40,772 nucleotides of DNA from Steroidobacteraceae bacterium (GCA_019187495.1 JABAQN010000051.1:1-40772); one strand, 5' to 3'; positions 14,848-31,814 are shown, counted from the stretch's first letter. Numbers and translations: made by a program. The notes: generated from the letters alone by a model not told the origin.

Positions 14848-15867
14848 CTACCCGACCACCTCCCGCAGCACCGTCATCGCGAAGCTGCCCGCCGTGAGGC
14901 GGAACGCGAGCACGAGCGTATCGCCTTCGAATGCGTGCGCGAGTTCGCGCACGGCGGCCCGCAAAGGTCGGCGCGCCATGCGCACGCCTTCGGCGCAGAG
15001 CGTCGAGCACACCTGCGCGAACTGCGCGGACGCTTGCGCCTCGAGCGCGGCCACACGCCCACCCGCCCGCGAATCGCCGACACCCCACAACGGCCCGGTC
15101 GGATGCACATCGAGCGCCGCGACCCGCGCGGCCAGCGCCGCATCGCACTCGTCCACCGCGAACACGCTGCCGCTGCCGTCGAGGTTGGCGACATCGCCCG
15201 CCTCGAGCGTCGCCCAGCTGCCGTCCACGACACGCGCCGCGAGCACGGCATTGAACACGAGGCTCCTCGCCGCCGACAGCGCGAAGGCACGTTCGGTGCG
15301 CCAGTCGCCCGCGGCGATGCGCGCGAGGTTTGCGAGCGAGCGGCCGAAACGCTGCGGCCCGAAATAATCGGGAACACCGTTTGCACCGATACCGGCGAGC
15401 CGCGCCGCGAGCGCGGCCCGATCACCACTCACCTCGCGGATGCGCAGTTCGAAACGATTCCCCGCGAGCGCGCCGCGCGGGAGCTTGCGCCGGTGCGCAT
15501 GCGCCTCGAGCACGACATAGCCCTCACCTTCGATACCCGACCACGCCTGCGGGTCATCGCGGCCGCGCGGCACCGTGAACCACTGCGTCGTCACCGCGTG
15601 GCGATCCTTGAGCCCGGCGAAGCCCACTTCGAACGGCCGGCAGCGCGCGCGCCGCGCGAGGTCGCGTGCGACCCACTCGGTGTTCGCCCCGATCTTGCGG
15701 ACACGCAACAGCAGGTGCGACCCCTCGCCCGCCGGCGCGAAGCCCGGGTCCTCGTCGACGATGAAATCCCGGGGCTCGACGCGCACCCGGCCCGCGATCG
15801 GCGGCGTCCCGAATGCACGCGGCGGTTCGAGCGCGAGCGCGCGCCACCGGTCCGGAACCGGGTGCAT
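14848..15867 (-). CDS. truD: tRNA pseudouridine synthase TruD
   Basis: This 339-residue enzyme makes pseudouridine 13 in tRNA-Glu. The catalytic motif FAGLKDRHAVTTQ puts the catalytic Asp at residue 88, and NRFELRIRE and PDYFGPQRFGRSLANL are family signatures. Length and domain order (catalytic domain with inserted TRUD domain) are normal. The ATG overlaps the ispF stop by one base (TGATG). It is the last gene of the long minus-strand run before the palindrome. Confidence 0.95.
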   Translation of the reverse strand: MHPVPDRWRALALEPPRAFGTPPIAGRVRVEPRDFIVDEDPGFAPAGEGSHLLLRVRKIGANTEWVARDLARRARCRPFEVGFAGLKDRHAVTTQWFTVPRGRDDPQAWSGIEGEGYVVLEAHAHRRKLPRGALAGNRFELRIREVSGDRAALAARLAGIGANGVPDYFGPQRFGRSLANLARIAAGDWRTERAFALSAARSLVFNAVLAARVVDGSWATLEAGDVANLDGSGSVFAVDECDAALAARVAALDVHPTGPLWGVGDSRAGGRVAALEAQASAQFAQVCSTLCAEGVRMARRPLRAAVRELAHAFEGDTLVLAFRLTAGSFAMTVLREVVG

Positions 15868-16358
15868 CAACCCGACGCTTCGGAACCGGCTGCGTGCAGC
15901 AGCACGACCGCCTGTGCCGCGAGCCCCTCGTTGCGCCCGATGAAGCCGAGCCCCTCGGTGGTGGTCGCCTTGATGTTCACCTGGTCGTCGCCGATACCGA
16001 GCAATTGCGCGATGCTTCGGCGCATCGCCTCGCGATGGCGCCCGATGCGCGGCGCCTCGGCGAGGATCGTCAGATCGGCGTTTGCAACGCGGTAATGGCG
16101 CGCGCGCAGCAGCGCCATCACGTGGCGCGTCAGCTCGCGGCTGTCGGCGCCTTTCCACTTCGGATCGGAGTCCGGAAAATGCATGCCGATGTCGCCGAGC
16201 CCCGCGGCGCCGAGCAATGCGTCGCAGAGCGCATGCAGCGCGACGTCGCCGTCGGAATGCGCGACCACGCCGCGCGCGTACGGCACGCGCACGCCCGCGA
16301 TCACGACGCTGTCGCCGGGTCCGAACGCGTGCACGTCGATGCCGATGCCGATCCTCAT
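15867..16358 (-). CDS. ispF: 2-C-methyl-D-erythritol 2,4-cyclodiphosphate synthase
   Basis: This 163-residue enzyme closes the cyclodiphosphate ring in the MEP pathway of isoprenoid synthesis. Zinc ligands are visible: GIDVHAF (Asp8, His10) and ALHAL (His42). [25 protein letters not shown] and [15 protein letters not shown] are family signatures. The ATG overlaps the ispD stop as ATGA. With ispD and the distant dxr it supplies precursors for undecaprenyl phosphate and quinones. Confidence 0.96.
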   Translation of the reverse strand: MRIGIGIDVHAFGPGDSVVIAGVRVPYARGVVAHSDGDVALHALCDALLGAAGLGDIGMHFPDSDPKWKGADSRELTRHVMALLRARHYRVANADLTILAEAPRIGRHREAMRRSIAQLLGIGDDQVNIKATTTEGLGFIGRNEGLAAQAVVLLHAAGSEASG

Positions 16359-17089
16359 GACGGCCGCCTCGTCGCCGCGGGCGAACCCTGCAGCAGCGCC
16401 TCCGCGAGCGCGAGATCGGCCGGCGTCGTGACCTTGATGTTGCGGGCATCGCCGGTGACGAGGAGCGGCGCATGCCCCTCCCATTCCATGGCCTGCGCCT
16501 CGTCGGTCGGGGAACGCCCCGCATCCTGCGCGACCGCGAGCGCCTGCATCAGCGGTCCGAGCCGGAACATCTGCGGCGTGAGCGCACGCCACAGGCCCTC
16601 GCGCGCCTCGGTGCGCTCCACCTGCGGGTCGTGCCCGCCCGCGACCGCGCGCTTGAGCGTATCGGCGACCGGCACCGCGAGCAGTCCGCCGACGGGATGC
16701 GGCAGGACCGCGGCGATCAGCGCATCGATCTCCGCCCGCGAGACGCACGGCCGCGCGGCATCGTGCACCAGCACCCACTCGTCCGCCTCCGCGCTTTCGT
16801 GTACGGCCGCGAGCGCACGGCGCACGCTGTCCGCACGCTCGGCGCCGCCGGCCACCGCGCCGACCGGGCATGTGCCGAGGGCCTCGCAGCGCGCCGCCAC
16901 CTGTGGCCAGGCGGCATCGTCGGTCGCGATCGCCACGACGATGCGATGGCAGCGTGCATCGAACAGGAAAGGCGTGAGCGCGTGCTCGATCACGGTGGCG
17001 CCGGCGAGCGGTTCATATTGCTTTCGCAGCACGGAAGCGCCGAATCGCCGGCCAGACCCGGCAGCCGGCACCACGAGCGCATACCGCAT
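16355..17089 (-). CDS. ispD: 2-C-methyl-D-erythritol 4-phosphate cytidylyltransferase
   Basis: This is a 244-residue nucleotidyltransferase that joins CTP and methylerythritol phosphate. The nucleotide-binding N-terminus [13 protein letters not shown] and the downstream KQYEPLAG match IspD, with [12 protein letters not shown] and [12 protein letters not shown] toward the C-terminus. It uses CTP, the product of pyrG in the same run. It overlaps ispF by four bases and follows ftsB after 22 nt. Confidence 0.95.
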   Translation of the reverse strand: MRYALVVPAAGSGRRFGASVLRKQYEPLAGATVIEHALTPFLFDARCHRIVVAIATDDAAWPQVAARCEALGTCPVGAVAGGAERADSVRRALAAVHESAEADEWVLVHDAARPCVSRAEIDALIAAVLPHPVGGLLAVPVADTLKRAVAGGHDPQVERTEAREGLWRALTPQMFRLGPLMQALAVAQDAGRSPTDEAQAMEWEGHAPLLVTGDARNIKVTTPADLALAEALLQGSPAATRRPS

Positions 17090-17111
17090 CGGGAGGCGCG
17101 CCGCCGGCCGG

Positions 17112-17432
17112 TCAACGCTGCGCGGTGCGCGTGGGGGGCTCGGCGGCGGCAGCCGGGCCGGATCGCGGCACCACCTGGAAGAACGATTCGCGCGGCGCGA
17201 CCATGCCGAGTTCGCTGCGCGCCCGTTCCTCGAGCGCCGTGAGACCCTGCTTCAGGTCGCGCACTTCGGCCGCGAGCCGGGCATTGCGTTCGGTGAGCAG
17301 CGCATTCTCGCTGCGTTGCGCGGCGACGTCGGCCTCGAGCCGGTGCATTTCGCGAATGCCGTCGGCGGACACGAGCAGGCGGTACTGGAGCAGCACCACC
17401 GCGACGACGAGGACTCCCGCCAGCCACTTCAT
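17112..17432 (-). CDS. ftsB: cell division protein FtsB
   Basis: This 106-residue bitopic membrane protein has one helix (about 3-19), then a coiled coil (about 28-70) rich in Leu, Arg and Glu, then EERARSELGMVAPRESFFQVV, the conserved C-terminal block of FtsB. It forms the divisome regulatory complex with FtsL and FtsQ. Position between eno and ispD is the usual one in Gammaproteobacteria. The tail after about residue 90 is Ala/Pro-rich and unconserved. Confidence 0.92.
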   Translation of the reverse strand: MKWLAGVLVVAVVLLQYRLLVSADGIREMHRLEADVAAQRSENALLTERNARLAAEVRDLKQGLTALEERARSELGMVAPRESFFQVVPRSGPAAAAEPPTRTAQR

Positions 17433-17447
17433 TGGCGGCAGACTCTA

Positions 17448-19561
<2,114 letters not shown>

Positions 19562-19571
19562 CGCCCCCGCC

Positions 19572-22681
<3,110 letters not shown>

Positions 22682-22684
22682 GGG

Positions 22685-23650
22685 TTACGCGGAAGCTTCT
22701 GAAAAGACGCCGAACCCGGCGATGCGTTCGTTGCGGCTCGCGCGCAGCGCATCCGGCGCCTCGCCCGCCAGCGCGTCGAGATGCTCGAGCAGCGCCGTGC
22801 GCATCGTCTCGAACATCGCCTGCGGATCGCGATGGGCGCCGCCGAGCGGCTCTTTCAGCACCTCGTCGATGAGCCCGAGCGACGACAGGCGCGCGGCGGT
22901 GAGCCCCATCGATTCGGCGGCGATTTCCTTCTTGTCCGAATTCTTCCACAGGATCGAGGCGCAACCCTCCGGCGAGATCACCGAGTACGTGGCGTACTCG
23001 AGCATCAGCAGCCGATCGCAGACACCGATGGCGAGCGCCCCGCCCGAGCCGCCCTCGCCGATCACGACGCTCACGATCGGGATGCCGAGCACCGACATTT
23101 CATAGAGATTGCGCGCGATCGCCTCGCTCTGGCCGCGCTCTTCGGAGCCGACACCGGGGTAGGCGCCGGTGGTATCGATGAACGTGAGGAGCGGCAAGCG
23201 GAAGCGCTCGGCGAGACGCATCAGGCGCAGCGCCTTCCTGTAGCCCTCCGGCTTCGGCATGCCGTAGTTGCGCCGTACGCGCTCCTTGGTATCGCGGCCC
23301 TTCTGGTGGCCGATGATCATCACCGGCCGCCCCTCGAGCCGCGCCAGCCCGCCGACGATCGCGAGATCGTCGCCGTACATCCGGTCGCCGTGCAGCTCCT
23401 GGAAATCCGTGAACACCGCGGCGATGTAGTCGAGCGTGTAAGGCCGCTGCGGATGGCGCGCGAGCTGCGTGATCTGCCAGGGCGTGAGATTCGCGAAGAT
23501 GTTCTTGGTCAGCTGCCGGCTCTTCGCCTGCAGTTTCGCGATCTCGTCCTGGATGTTGACCTTCGATTCCGCGGTGACGTGGCGCAGCTCCTCGATCTTC
23601 GCTTCGAGTTCGGCGATCGGTTGCTCGAAATCAAGGAAACTGACGGCCAT
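22685..23650 (-). CDS. accA: acetyl-CoA carboxylase carboxyltransferase subunit alpha
   Basis: This 321-residue protein forms the carboxyltransferase with AccD in the first step of fatty acid synthesis. The N-terminus [18 protein letters not shown] is a coiled segment, followed by the crotonase-like core with [19 protein letters not shown] and [13 protein letters not shown]. Length is normal. It follows dnaE after a 62-nt spacer containing a small GC-rich hairpin (CGGGCC/GGCCCG) and precedes tilS. Confidence 0.97.
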   Translation of the reverse strand: MAVSFLDFEQPIAELEAKIEELRHVTAESKVNIQDEIAKLQAKSRQLTKNIFANLTPWQITQLARHPQRPYTLDYIAAVFTDFQELHGDRMYGDDLAIVGGLARLEGRPVMIIGHQKGRDTKERVRRNYGMPKPEGYRKALRLMRLAERFRLPLLTFIDTTGAYPGVGSEERGQSEAIARNLYEMSVLGIPIVSVVIGEGGSGGALAIGVCDRLLMLEYATYSVISPEGCASILWKNSDKKEIAAESMGLTAARLSSLGLIDEVLKEPLGGAHRDPQAMFETMRTALLEHLDALAGEAPDALRASRNERIAGFGVFSEASA

Positions 23651-23712
23651 GGGACCTGCGGTATCGGACAGCAGCGGGCGAGGTTACGGGCCGCTGGCCC
23701 GGACCGCAAGGA

Positions 23713-26700
23713 TCACCCCGCGAGCGTCGCGACGCCGGGCGGCGCACCGTAGCGCACGCTCACGTTGCCGCGCCCGACGAGCTGCTCGAGCGCTTCGAGC
23801 AGTTCGCGGCTCGCCCGGACCTGCCACTCGCTGCCGAGCGTGAGGACACCCCGGGCACCCTCGCCCTCGTAATCGATCGACACCGCGCACGGGCCGGGGC
23901 GCCAGGGCGAGAGCAGCGCCGCGAGGCGATCCGGCAAGTCCCTGCGGGCCGGGGAGTCGGCCGCACAGCACACCACGATGCGCCGGGCCGCCTCCTCGCG
24001 CACGCGGTCGAGTTCGGCGACGCGGCGCGCGGAGAGCCGCCAGCCATCCAGGAACTCGTCGAAACGCACCTGCCCTTCGACGACGAGCAGCGCGTCGCGG
24101 GCCACGAGCTCGCGGAACTGCTGGAACACGTCCTCGAAGAAATCGATTTCGATCCGGCCCGAACGATCATCGAGGACGATCGCGACGCGCGTGCCCCGGC
24201 GGCGCACCTCGGTCACGAGCCCCGCGACCGTCGCCGGACGACCGCCGCGGAATCCGCGTCCCGCTTCCGGCGCCGGCACGGGCCGGTCGGACGTGAGATC
24301 GCCGATCCGGTGCGTGACGAAGCGCGGCAGGTCCGCGAGAAAGCGGTCGATCGGATGGCCGGTGAGATAAAGGCCGAGCGTCTCCCGCTCGCCGGCGAGC
24401 CGCACCGACTCGCTGAAATCCGGCTGCCCCGGCACCGACTGCGCCACCGGTCCCGCGTCCTGGGATGCGCCGAGACCGAAGAAATCCTCCTGCCCCATCG
24501 CCTTCGCGCGGGTGTCCTGCTCGCCGAGCTGCATCGCCGCGTCGAGCCGGCCCATCATCGTCGCGCGATTCGCGCCGAGCCCGTCGCAGCTCCCCGAACG
24601 CACGAGCGCCTCGAGCACGCGCCGGTTGACCTTCGTGAGGTCGAGGCGGCGGCACAGATCCTCGAGGCTCGCGAAGGCGCCGCGCGCCGCGCGCTCGGCG
24701 AGCAGCGCCTCGACCGCGCCCTCGCCGACACCCTTGATCGCACCGAGGCCGTAGCGGATCGAGCGTTCACCCGCGACCGTGAACGCATGCTGCGAGTGAT
24801 TGACGTGCGGCGGCTCGATCGCGAGATCGATCTGCGCGCACTCGTCGATCAGCGTGACCACCTTGTCGGTGTGGTCCATGTCGGCCGACAGCACCGCGGC
24901 CATGAACGCCGCCGGGTAATGTGCCTTGAGCCAGGCCGTCTGGTAGGAGAGCAGCGCGTAAGCGGCGGAATGCGATTTGTTGAAGCCGTAACCCGCGAAC
25001 TTTTCCATCAGGTCGAAGATGTGCGCGGCCTGCGGCGCCGGCACGCCACGGGCGGTCGCGCCATCGATGAAGACCGAACGCTGCTTCGCCATCTCCTCGG
25101 GCTTTTTCTTGCCCATCGCACGCCGCAGCAGGTCGGCGCCACCGAGCGTGTAGCCGGCGAGCACCTGTGCGATCTGCATCACCTGTTCCTGGTAGAGGAT
25201 CACGCCGTAGGTCGGCGCGAGCGCCGGCTGCAGCGCGGGATGCAGGTAATCGATCACCGTGCCCGCCGGGCTGTGCTTGCGGGCGATGAAATCGTCGACC
25301 ATGCCGGACTGCAGCGGCCCCGGGCGAAACAGCGCGACCAGCGCGATGATGTCCTCGAAGCAGTCCGGCTGCAGCCGGCGGATGAGATCCTTCATGCCGC
25401 GCGACTCGAGCTGGAACACGGCGGTCGTGCGGCAGGCCTTGAGCAGCGCATAGGTCGCCGCGTCGTCCATCGGCAGGTCCGCGATCGCGAGCGGCGGTTC
25501 ATCGCGCCCCGCGCGCAGCCCGTTGATCGTCGCGAGCGCACGATCGATGATCGTGAGCGTGCGCAGCCCGAGGAAGTCGAACTTGACGAGTCCCGCGGCC
25601 TCGACATCGTCCTTGTCGAACTGCGTGACGACGCTCTGCGCGCCCTCCTCGCAGTAAAGCGGCGCAAAGTCGGTCAGCACCGACGGCGCAATGACGACGC
25701 CGCCCGCGTGCGTGCCCGCGCTGCGTGTGAGCCCCTCGAGCGAACGCGCGAGGTCGATCAGGTTCGCGACTTCCTCGTCGCTGCCGTAGAGCCGCGCGAG
25801 CTCCGGCTCCTTCTTCAGCGCCTCATCGAGCGTGATGCCGAGTTCGAACGGAATCAGCTTCGCGATCCGGTCCACGTGCCCGTAGCTCATGCCGAGCACC
25901 CGCCCGACATCGCGCACCACCGCCTTCGCGGCCATCGTGCCGTAGGTGATGATCTGCGAGACGCGTTCGCGGCCGTATTTCGCCGCGACATAGTCGATGA
26001 CGCGATCGCGGCCGTCCATGCAGAAGTCGACGTCGAAGTCCGGCATCGACACGCGTTCCGGATTCAGGAAGCGCTCGAACAGCAGGTCATAGCGCAGCGG
26101 GTCGATGTCGGTGATGCCGAGCGCCCAGGCGACGACGGAACCTGCCCCCGAACCGCGTCCCGGGCCCACCGGCACGCCGTGGCCGCGTGCCCAGCGGATG
26201 AAATCCGCGACGATCAGGAAGTAGCCGGCAAAGCCCATCTGGCAGATGACGTCGAGCTCGGTCGCGAGCCGCGCGCGATAGCGGCCGGGCTCCGCGGTGG
26301 CGGGCAGCGTCGCGAGGTGCGCCGTGAGCCCGCGGTCCGCTTCCGCGCGCAGGAAGCCCGTGACCGACTCGCCCGCGGGCACCGGATACTCCGGCAATCG
26401 CGCTTCGCCGAGCTTGAGCGGCAGGCTGCAGCGCCGCGCGATCTCGACCGAATTGGCGAGCGCCTCCGGGATGTCCGCGAACACGCGCGCCATTTCGGCC
26501 GGTGTCCGCAGCGCCTGCTGCGGCGTGTAGCGCCGCGCACGACCGGGATCGGCGAGCAGCGTGCCGTCCTGGATGCACACGCGCGCCTCGTGCGACTCGA
26601 ACTCCTCCGCCACGAGGAAACGCACATCGTTGGTCGCGACCACGGGCACGCCGCGCCGCGCCGCCAGGGCGGCGCCGGCGCTGATATGGGTTTCCTCGTC

Positions 26701-27234
26701 CGCGCGGCCGAGCCGCTGCAGTTCGATGTAGAAGCGGTCCTCGAACAGATCGAGCCAGGCATCGAGGGCGCGGGCGGCTTCCCGCTCCCGACCGCCGACG
26801 AGCGCGCGGCCGATGTCGCCCTGTGTCGCTCCCGAGAGCGCAAGCAGTCCGCCGCAGCTGTCGCGATCGAGCCAGTCGCGCTCGATCAGCGGCACGGTCT
26901 GCCGGCGTCCTTCGCGATAGGCGCGACTCACGAGGCGCGTGACGTTGCCGTAGCCGCGCGCATCCTGGCAAAGGAGCGTGAGCCGGCTCGGCGGCACGCG
27001 CTCGCCGGCCTCGCGGACCAGGAGGTCGACGCCGACGATCGGCTTCACGCCGGCGGCGAGCGCGGCGCGGTAGAACTTCACCATCGCGAAGAGATTGCAC
27101 TCGTCCGTGACCGCGACAGCCGGCATGCCGGCGGCGGCGGCGGCATCGACGAGGGCCGGAATCCTCACCACGCTGTCGACCAGCGAGTACTCGGTGTGCA
27201 CGCGCAGGTGCACGAATCCGCTCGCCCCGCTCAC
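23713..27234 (-). CDS. dnaE: DNA polymerase III alpha subunit
   Basis: This is the 1173-residue catalytic subunit of the replicative polymerase. The N-terminal PHP domain begins with [15 protein letters not shown], and the polymerase active site carries [19 protein letters not shown] with the catalytic Asp pair; an OB-fold near residue 990 onward follows. GTG 27234 is chosen because it overlaps the rnhB stop as GTGA; GTG 27240 is two codons earlier. It lies between rnhB and accA, as in E. coli. Confidence 0.97.
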   Translation of the reverse strand: MSGASGFVHLRVHTEYSLVDSVVRIPALVDAAAAAGMPAVAVTDECNLFAMVKFYRAALAAGVKPIVGVDLLVREAGERVPPSRLTLLCQDARGYGNVTRLVSRAYREGRRQTVPLIERDWLDRDSCGGLLALSGATQGDIGRALVGGREREAARALDAWLDLFEDRFYIELQRLGRADEETHISAGAALAARRGVPVVATNDVRFLVAEEFESHEARVCIQDGTLLADPGRARRYTPQQALRTPAEMARVFADIPEALANSVEIARRCSLPLKLGEARLPEYPVPAGESVTGFLRAEADRGLTAHLATLPATAEPGRYRARLATELDVICQMGFAGYFLIVADFIRWARGHGVPVGPGRGSGAGSVVAWALGITDIDPLRYDLLFERFLNPERVSMPDFDVDFCMDGRDRVIDYVAAKYGRERVSQIITYGTMAAKAVVRDVGRVLGMSYGHVDRIAKLIPFELGITLDEALKKEPELARLYGSDEEVANLIDLARSLEGLTRSAGTHAGGVVIAPSVLTDFAPLYCEEGAQSVVTQFDKDDVEAAGLVKFDFLGLRTLTIIDRALATINGLRAGRDEPPLAIADLPMDDAATYALLKACRTTAVFQLESRGMKDLIRRLQPDCFEDIIALVALFRPGPLQSGMVDDFIARKHSPAGTVIDYLHPALQPALAPTYGVILYQEQVMQIAQVLAGYTLGGADLLRRAMGKKKPEEMAKQRSVFIDGATARGVPAPQAAHIFDLMEKFAGYGFNKSHSAAYALLSYQTAWLKAHYPAAFMAAVLSADMDHTDKVVTLIDECAQIDLAIEPPHVNHSQHAFTVAGERSIRYGLGAIKGVGEGAVEALLAERAARGAFASLEDLCRRLDLTKVNRRVLEALVRSGSCDGLGANRATMMGRLDAAMQLGEQDTRAKAMGQEDFFGLGASQDAGPVAQSVPGQPDFSESVRLAGERETLGLYLTGHPIDRFLADLPRFVTHRIGDLTSDRPVPAPEAGRGFRGGRPATVAGLVTEVRRRGTRVAIVLDDRSGRIEIDFFEDVFQQFRELVARDALLVVEGQVRFDEFLDGWRLSARRVAELDRVREEAARRIVVCCAADSPARRDLPDRLAALLSPWRPGPCAVSIDYEGEGARGVLTLGSEWQVRASRELLEALEQLVGRGNVSVRYGAPPGVATLAG

Positions 27235-27812
27235 GCGCACGCCCGCCGGCAGGGCGCGAACGACAGCCGATGGATCGGCGAAGGCCCACGGCCGCGCAGC
27301 GCCGCCAGATGCGTCGCCGTCGGGTAGCCCTTGTGCCCGCCCAGGTCGAAACCGGGATAGCAGGCGTGCAAGCGCCGCATTTCGCCATCACGCCAGGTCT
27401 TTGCGAGGATCGAGGCGGCGCTGATCGCCGGCTCGGTCGCATCGCCGCGCACGATCGCGCGACCGGCGAGCCCGAGGTCGGCGAGCCTCGGCAGGCGATT
27501 GCCGTCGACGAGCACCGCGGAGGGCCGCAGCGGCAGGCGCAGCAGCGCGCGTCGCATTGCGAGCAGCGTCGCCTCGAGGATGTTCAGCCGGTCGATCTCG
27601 CACGGATCGGCCCACGCGATCGCCCATGCGATCGCCGACTCGCGGATCAGGAGGGCGAGTCGCTCGCGCACCCCGGCCGCGAGTTGCTTCGAGTCGGCGA
27701 GACCCTCGATGGGTCGCGCAGGGTCGAGGATCACGGCCGACGCGACCACGGGCCCGGCGAGCGGTCCCCGTCCTGCCTCATCGACCCCTGCGATTCGCGC
27801 GGTGCTGCTCAC
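27231..27812 (-). CDS. rnhB: ribonuclease HII
   Basis: This 193-residue enzyme removes ribonucleotides from DNA. The N-terminal active-site motif [19 protein letters not shown] has Asp11 and Glu12, and DSKQL and VLVDG are conserved blocks. Start codon GTG 27812 overlaps the lpxB stop as GTGA. Position between lpxB and dnaE is conserved. Confidence 0.95.
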   Translation of the reverse strand: MSSTARIAGVDEAGRGPLAGPVVASAVILDPARPIEGLADSKQLAAGVRERLALLIRESAIAWAIAWADPCEIDRLNILEATLLAMRRALLRLPLRPSAVLVDGNRLPRLADLGLAGRAIVRGDATEPAISAASILAKTWRDGEMRRLHACYPGFDLGGHKGYPTATHLAALRGRGPSPIHRLSFAPCRRACA

Positions 27813-28951
27813 CGGCCGACCAGTTCGAGCACGGCGGCGGCCGCACGCCGCGCGCCATCGACGCGCAGCGATTCATGGATGAGGCGGAATTTCCGCGCGA
27901 GCATCGCGGTGCGCGCCGGATCGGCGAGTTGCGCCTCGAGCGCATCCGAGAGCGCGCGCGGCGTCACGGCCTCCTGGAAGTACTCCGGCACCAGCCGCTC
28001 GCCGGCGAGCAGGTTGGGTTGCGAGAAATACGGCACCTTCACGAGTCCCAGTGTGCGCAGCAGCAGCGCCGTGATCGCCCCGAGCCGATAAGCGACGACC
28101 ATCGGTCGCTTGCAGAGCATCGCCTCGAGCGTCGCGGTACCCGACGCGACCAATACTACATCGGCGGCGATCAGCGCGCGGTCCGCGCCGCCGTCCGTGA
28201 TCATCACCGGGAGCGCCTGCGCCTCGCGCTGCCACTGTGCCGCGAACAACTCGCGCGCAGCGGCATTCGCCATCGGTGCGACGAACGACACGGCGTCGCG
28301 CCGCGCCGCGAGCCGCGCGCAGGCGGCGGCGAAATCGGCGCCGAGCCGCTTCACTTCGCCGACCCGGCTGCCGGGCAGCACGGCGACGACCGTCGCCGCT
28401 GGCGACAGGCCGAGCGCGCGGCGCACCGCTTGGCGATCGACATCGAGCGGAATACGGTCCGCGAGCGGGTGGCCGACGAACACCGCGCGCACGTGGTGTT
28501 CGCCGTAGAAGCGCGTCTCGAACGGCAGCAGGCACAGCACGAGGTCGCTCGACTCACCGATCGTGCGCACGCGACCCTGGCGCCACGCCCAGACCTGCGG
28601 GCTCACGTATTGCACGGTGCGCATCGCGCCCTTCAGGCGCCTCGCGAGGCCGAGATTGAACTCCGGTGCATCGATGCCGACGAAGACGTCGGGCCGCGCG
28701 GCGCGAAAGCGCGCCACGAGCCGCCGCCGCAGGCGCCAGAGTCGCGGCAGGTGCGCGAGCACCTCGGTGACGCCCATCACGGCGAGCGCCTCGGAGGATT
28801 CCCAGGCATCGCAGCCCACCGCCACCATCCTCGGCCCGGCGACGCCGAAGAACCGCGCGTCCGGCACGCGCTCGCGCACGGCTTCGATGAAGGCCGCGCC
28901 GAGCGTGTCGCCCGAGGCTTCGCCGGCCACGATTCCGACGCGAAGCTGCAC
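27809..28951 (-). CDS. lpxB: lipid-A-disaccharide synthase
   Basis: This 380-residue glycosyltransferase joins UDP-diacylglucosamine and lipid X in lipid A synthesis at the inner membrane. It opens with [11 protein letters not shown], and has [18 protein letters not shown] and FVGHPLAD as family motifs. GTG 28951 is the start. The gene follows lpxA after 17 nt and overlaps rnhB. Its domains are typical of the GT19 family. Confidence 0.96.
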   Translation of the reverse strand: MQLRVGIVAGEASGDTLGAAFIEAVRERVPDARFFGVAGPRMVAVGCDAWESSEALAVMGVTEVLAHLPRLWRLRRRLVARFRAARPDVFVGIDAPEFNLGLARRLKGAMRTVQYVSPQVWAWRQGRVRTIGESSDLVLCLLPFETRFYGEHHVRAVFVGHPLADRIPLDVDRQAVRRALGLSPAATVVAVLPGSRVGEVKRLGADFAAACARLAARRDAVSFVAPMANAAARELFAAQWQREAQALPVMITDGGADRALIAADVVLVASGTATLEAMLCKRPMVVAYRLGAITALLLRTLGLVKVPYFSQPNLLAGERLVPEYFQEAVTPRALSDALEAQLADPARTAMLARKFRLIHESLRVDGARRAAAAVLELVGR

Positions 28952-28968
28952 CGCGGCGCTCCCGGACC

Positions 28969-29739
28969 CTACCGGACGAGGCTGCGCGACGAGGCGGCGA
29001 TGAATTCGACGAACGGCGCGATCTCGGGCTGCGTCGCCGCATTCCCGCGCAGCGTTTCGAGCGCTTCCGCGAGCGGGCGCTCCTCGCGGTAGAGCGTGCG
29101 GAAGGCGCTGCGGATGTTGCGGATGTTCTCCGGCGTGAAGCCGCGCCGCTTGAGACCCTCGGCATTGACCGAGTGCGGTGTCGCGGGCTGGCCGACCGCC
29201 ATGACATAGGGCGGCACGTCGCGCGTCACGGCGGCATTGTTCGCGATGAACGCGTGCGCACCGACCTTGCAGAACTGGTGGATGCCCGAGAAGCCCGCCA
29301 TGATCACCCAGTCGCCGAGCTGCACGTGGCCGCCGAGCGTCGCGAGGTTCGCGAGCACGACCTTGTCGCCGATCACGCAGTCGTGCGCGACGTGCGAATA
29401 GGACATGAAGAGGTTGTGGCTGCCGATGCGCGTGACGCCGTGTTCCTTGGTCGTGCCGCGGTTGACCGTGCAGAACTCGCGGAACACGTTGTCATCGCCG
29501 ATCTCGAGGCGCGTCGGCTCGCCCTTGTAGCTCTTGTCCTGCGGCGCGCTGCCGAGCGAGGCGAACTGGTGCACTCTGTTCCGCGCGCCGAGCTTCGTGT
29601 CGCGCTCGATGATGGCATGCGCGCCCACGACGCAACCCGGGCCGATCTCGACGCCCGGGCCGATGATCGCGAAGGGCCCGACTTCGACATCATCGGCGAG
29701 CCGGGCGTCCGGCGACACGATCGCACGCGGGTCGATCAT
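28969..29739 (-). CDS. lpxA: acyl-ACP-UDP-N-acetylglucosamine O-acyltransferase
   Basis: This is a 256-residue left-handed beta-helix enzyme performing the first step of lipid A synthesis. Hexapeptide repeats run through residues 1-190 (for example [15 protein letters not shown]). [10 protein letters not shown] contains His119, corresponding to the catalytic histidine. A C-terminal helical domain includes [10 protein letters not shown]. The ATG overlaps the fabZ stop as ATGA. Confidence 0.97.
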   Translation of the reverse strand: MIDPRAIVSPDARLADDVEVGPFAIIGPGVEIGPGCVVGAHAIIERDTKLGARNRVHQFASLGSAPQDKSYKGEPTRLEIGDDNVFREFCTVNRGTTKEHGVTRIGSHNLFMSYSHVAHDCVIGDKVVLANLATLGGHVQLGDWVIMAGFSGIHQFCKVGAHAFIANNAAVTRDVPPYVMAVGQPATPHSVNAEGLKRRGFTPENIRNIRSAFRTLYREERPLAEALETLRGNAATQPEIAPFVEFIAASSRSLVR

Positions 29740-30200
29740 GACGGCGTCACTTTCGTTTCCGGCGCCACCATGATCGTCGCGGTCGCGGCCTCGTGTTCGC
29801 CGACGTATGCGACGGTCGACAGGCGCCAGATGCCCCGGATCGCCCGTTCGAGATGCGCCGTGAGGATCAGCTGGTCACCCGGCTCCACCGGGCGGCGGAA
29901 ACGTGCCGTGTCGATGCCGGCGAACAGGAATCGCCTGCCGTCCTCCGGCAGGACGCCCGCGGTGACGAACGCGAGGATGCCCGCCGCCTGGGCGAGCGCT
30001 TCGATGATCATCACGCCGGGCATCACCGGGCGCCCGGGAAAGTGCCCGGGGAAAAACGACTCGTTGTAGGTCACGTTCTTCAGCGCGCGGATCGACTTGC
30101 CCGGCTCGCATTCGAGCACGCGATCGACCAGCAGCATCGGATAGCGATGCGGCAGCTGGCGAAGGATGCCGGCGATGTCCATGTATGCAGGATCAGTCAT
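29736..30200 (-). CDS. fabZ: 3-hydroxyacyl-ACP dehydratase FabZ
   Basis: This 154-residue hot-dog-fold enzyme dehydrates 3-hydroxyacyl-ACP in fatty acid elongation. The catalytic site is visible as [22 protein letters not shown], with His53 and Glu67, and [11 protein letters not shown] opens the fold. It sits between lpxD and lpxA, which compete for the same 3-hydroxyacyl-ACP pool. Its start overlaps the lpxD end by eight bases. Confidence 0.97.
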   Translation of the reverse strand: MTDPAYMDIAGILRQLPHRYPMLLVDRVLECEPGKSIRALKNVTYNESFFPGHFPGRPVMPGVMIIEALAQAAGILAFVTAGVLPEDGRRFLFAGIDTARFRRPVEPGDQLILTAHLERAIRGIWRLSTVAYVGEHEAATATIMVAPETKVTPS

Positions 30201-31221
30201 CTTGTTCCTTGCCCGCCTGGCGCTCGAGCGCCGCGACCCGACCCGTCAGGCGGTCGAGCCGGTGCAGCCGCGCCACCGACCGGCGCCACGCCTGCGCCGG
30301 GATCGCCGGCATGCCGCTCGAATAGACCCCCGGCTCGGTGATCGAACCCGACACGAGCGAATACCCGGTCACCGCGACATCGTCGCAGATCGTCAGGTGG
30401 CCGGCCACACCGACGGCGCCACCCAGCTGGCAGCGCTTGCCGATCGTCACGCTCCCCGACACGCCGACGCAGCCCGCGAGCGCCGAATGGGCGCCGATGC
30501 GCACGTTGTGCCCGATCTGGATCTGGTTGTCGAGCTTCACGCCGTCCTCGATCACCGTATCCTCGATCGCCCCGCGATCGATGGTGGTGTTGGAACCGAT
30601 CTCGACGTCCGCGCCGATCGTCACGCCCCCGACCTGCGGCACCTTGACCCACGCGCCGCGCTGCGGCGCGAAGCCGAAACCGTCACCGCCGATCACGGCG
30701 CCCGGCTGCACGATCGTGCGCGCGCCGATGCGCGTGCCGCGGCAGATCACCACGCGCGCGACGAGCCGCACGTCGTCGGCGATCTCGCAGTCCTCCTCGA
30801 TCACGCAGCCGGCACCGATCACCGCGCGCGCGCCGATCCGCGTCCCCCCGCCGATCGACGCATGCGCACCGACGTGCGCGCTGCCGTCGATCCGTGCGAG
30901 CGGCGCCACATACGCGGCCGGATGCACGCCGGGCTCGCGGACCGGCGGCGGGTGCAGCAGCGCGGCGATCCGCGCGTAAGTCGCATAGGGATTTTCGGCG
31001 ACCAGCACTGGCCGCCGTGCGACGTCCGCCGTCGCGGCATCGACGATCACCGCGCCGGCGCGCGTGGTGGCGAGCTGTGCGCGGAATTTCGGATTGGCGA
31101 TGAACGCCAGCGCCCCGGGGTCCGCGCCGGCGAGCGTGGCGACCCGCTCGATCGGCAGGTCCGGATCGCCGCGCAGCTCGCAGCCGAACCGGACCGCGAG
31201 CTCGCCCAGCGAGACGGGCAC
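30193..31221 (-). CDS. lpxD: UDP-3-O-acylglucosamine N-acyltransferase
   Basis: This 342-residue enzyme adds the second acyl chain in lipid A synthesis. An N-terminal uridine-binding domain is followed by a long left-handed beta-helix of hexapeptide repeats and a C-terminal helix. [12 protein letters not shown] holds His238, matching the catalytic histidine region. The start is GTG 31221, 13 nt after the skp stop. It is the classical skp-lpxD-fabZ-lpxA order. Confidence 0.96.
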   Translation of the reverse strand: MPVSLGELAVRFGCELRGDPDLPIERVATLAGADPGALAFIANPKFRAQLATTRAGAVIVDAATADVARRPVLVAENPYATYARIAALLHPPPVREPGVHPAAYVAPLARIDGSAHVGAHASIGGGTRIGARAVIGAGCVIEEDCEIADDVRLVARVVICRGTRIGARTIVQPGAVIGGDGFGFAPQRGAWVKVPQVGGVTIGADVEIGSNTTIDRGAIEDTVIEDGVKLDNQIQIGHNVRIGAHSALAGCVGVSGSVTIGKRCQLGGAVGVAGHLTICDDVAVTGYSLVSGSITEPGVYSSGMPAIPAQAWRRSVARLHRLDRLTGRVAALERQAGKEQDD

Positions 31222-31234
31222 CGCGCCTCCCGGA

Positions 31235-31786
31235 TTACTTGCCGGCAGGCTTCGGGACGGCCGGAGCGGCGGCGCCCGGCGCGCGCGCCTTCAGGTTCGC
31301 GAGCACCGCCGGCGTGATGTCGAGCGAAGGATTGGCGAACAGCACGCCATCGGCGAGCACGAGGTCGTAACCCTGTGCCTTCGAGTAGCTGCGCACTTCC
31401 TCGATCAGGGTCCGCTGCAGGCGCGACATTTCCTCGTTGCGCCGCGCGTTGAAGTCGTCCTGGATCTCCTGGCGCTTCCTTTCGAGGTCGCGATAGCCGT
31501 CGCGCAGTTCCTTCTCGCTGCGCCCGCGCTGGTCGGCGGACATCGTCGCCGCGTCCTTCTGCAGCTTGTCCTCCTTCGCCTTCAGCACCTGCTGCTGCGT
31601 CGTCAGTTCCTTCTGTTTCGGCGCGAACTCGGTGCGGATTGCATCGAGCGCCGTCTTCGCCTGCGGCGAATCCTCCATCAGCCGGCCGTAGTCCACGACA
31701 CCGATCTTCGTCTGGGCCATGGCCGGAGCCGCCGCGAGGGCGCCGAGCGCCGCGAGGGCGATGAATGTCGATTTCAACACGGTCAC
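31235..31786 (-). CDS. skp: OmpH/Skp-family periplasmic chaperone
   Basis: This precursor of about 183 residues has a signal peptide (TFIALAALGALAAAPAMAQ, cleavage after AMA) and a charged, helical tentacle region rich in Lys, Gln and Arg (about 60-150). It begins the mature part with TKIGVVDYGRLMEDSPQ. Skp holds unfolded outer-membrane proteins for delivery to BamA, encoded just upstream. GTG 31786 is chosen because AAGGAA stands about eight bases before it; GTG 31780 is also possible. Confidence 0.92.
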   Translation of the reverse strand: MTVLKSTFIALAALGALAAAPAMAQTKIGVVDYGRLMEDSPQAKTALDAIRTEFAPKQKELTTQQQVLKAKEDKLQKDAATMSADQRGRSEKELRDGYRDLERKRQEIQDDFNARRNEEMSRLQRTLIEEVRSYSKAQGYDLVLADGVLFANPSLDITPAVLANLKARAPGAAAPAVPKPAGK

Positions 31787-31814
31787 GCTGTTAATTCCTT
31801 TGAGTGAGCCAAAA

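Noticed and set aside
23687-23701. CGGGCC/GGCCCG hairpin between dnaE and accA as a terminator
   Set aside because: The stem is only 6 bp with a 3-nt loop and no U-run follows; termination inside this essential run is unlikely.
24310-27327. A plus-strand open frame of about 1000 codons opposite dnaE
   Set aside because: It is antisense to an unmistakable DNA polymerase III alpha gene, and its translation is Arg/His/Asp-rich with no domain. Long antisense frames are expected in GC-rich DNA. Similar frames opposite sdhA, pyrG and other genes were rejected for the same reason.
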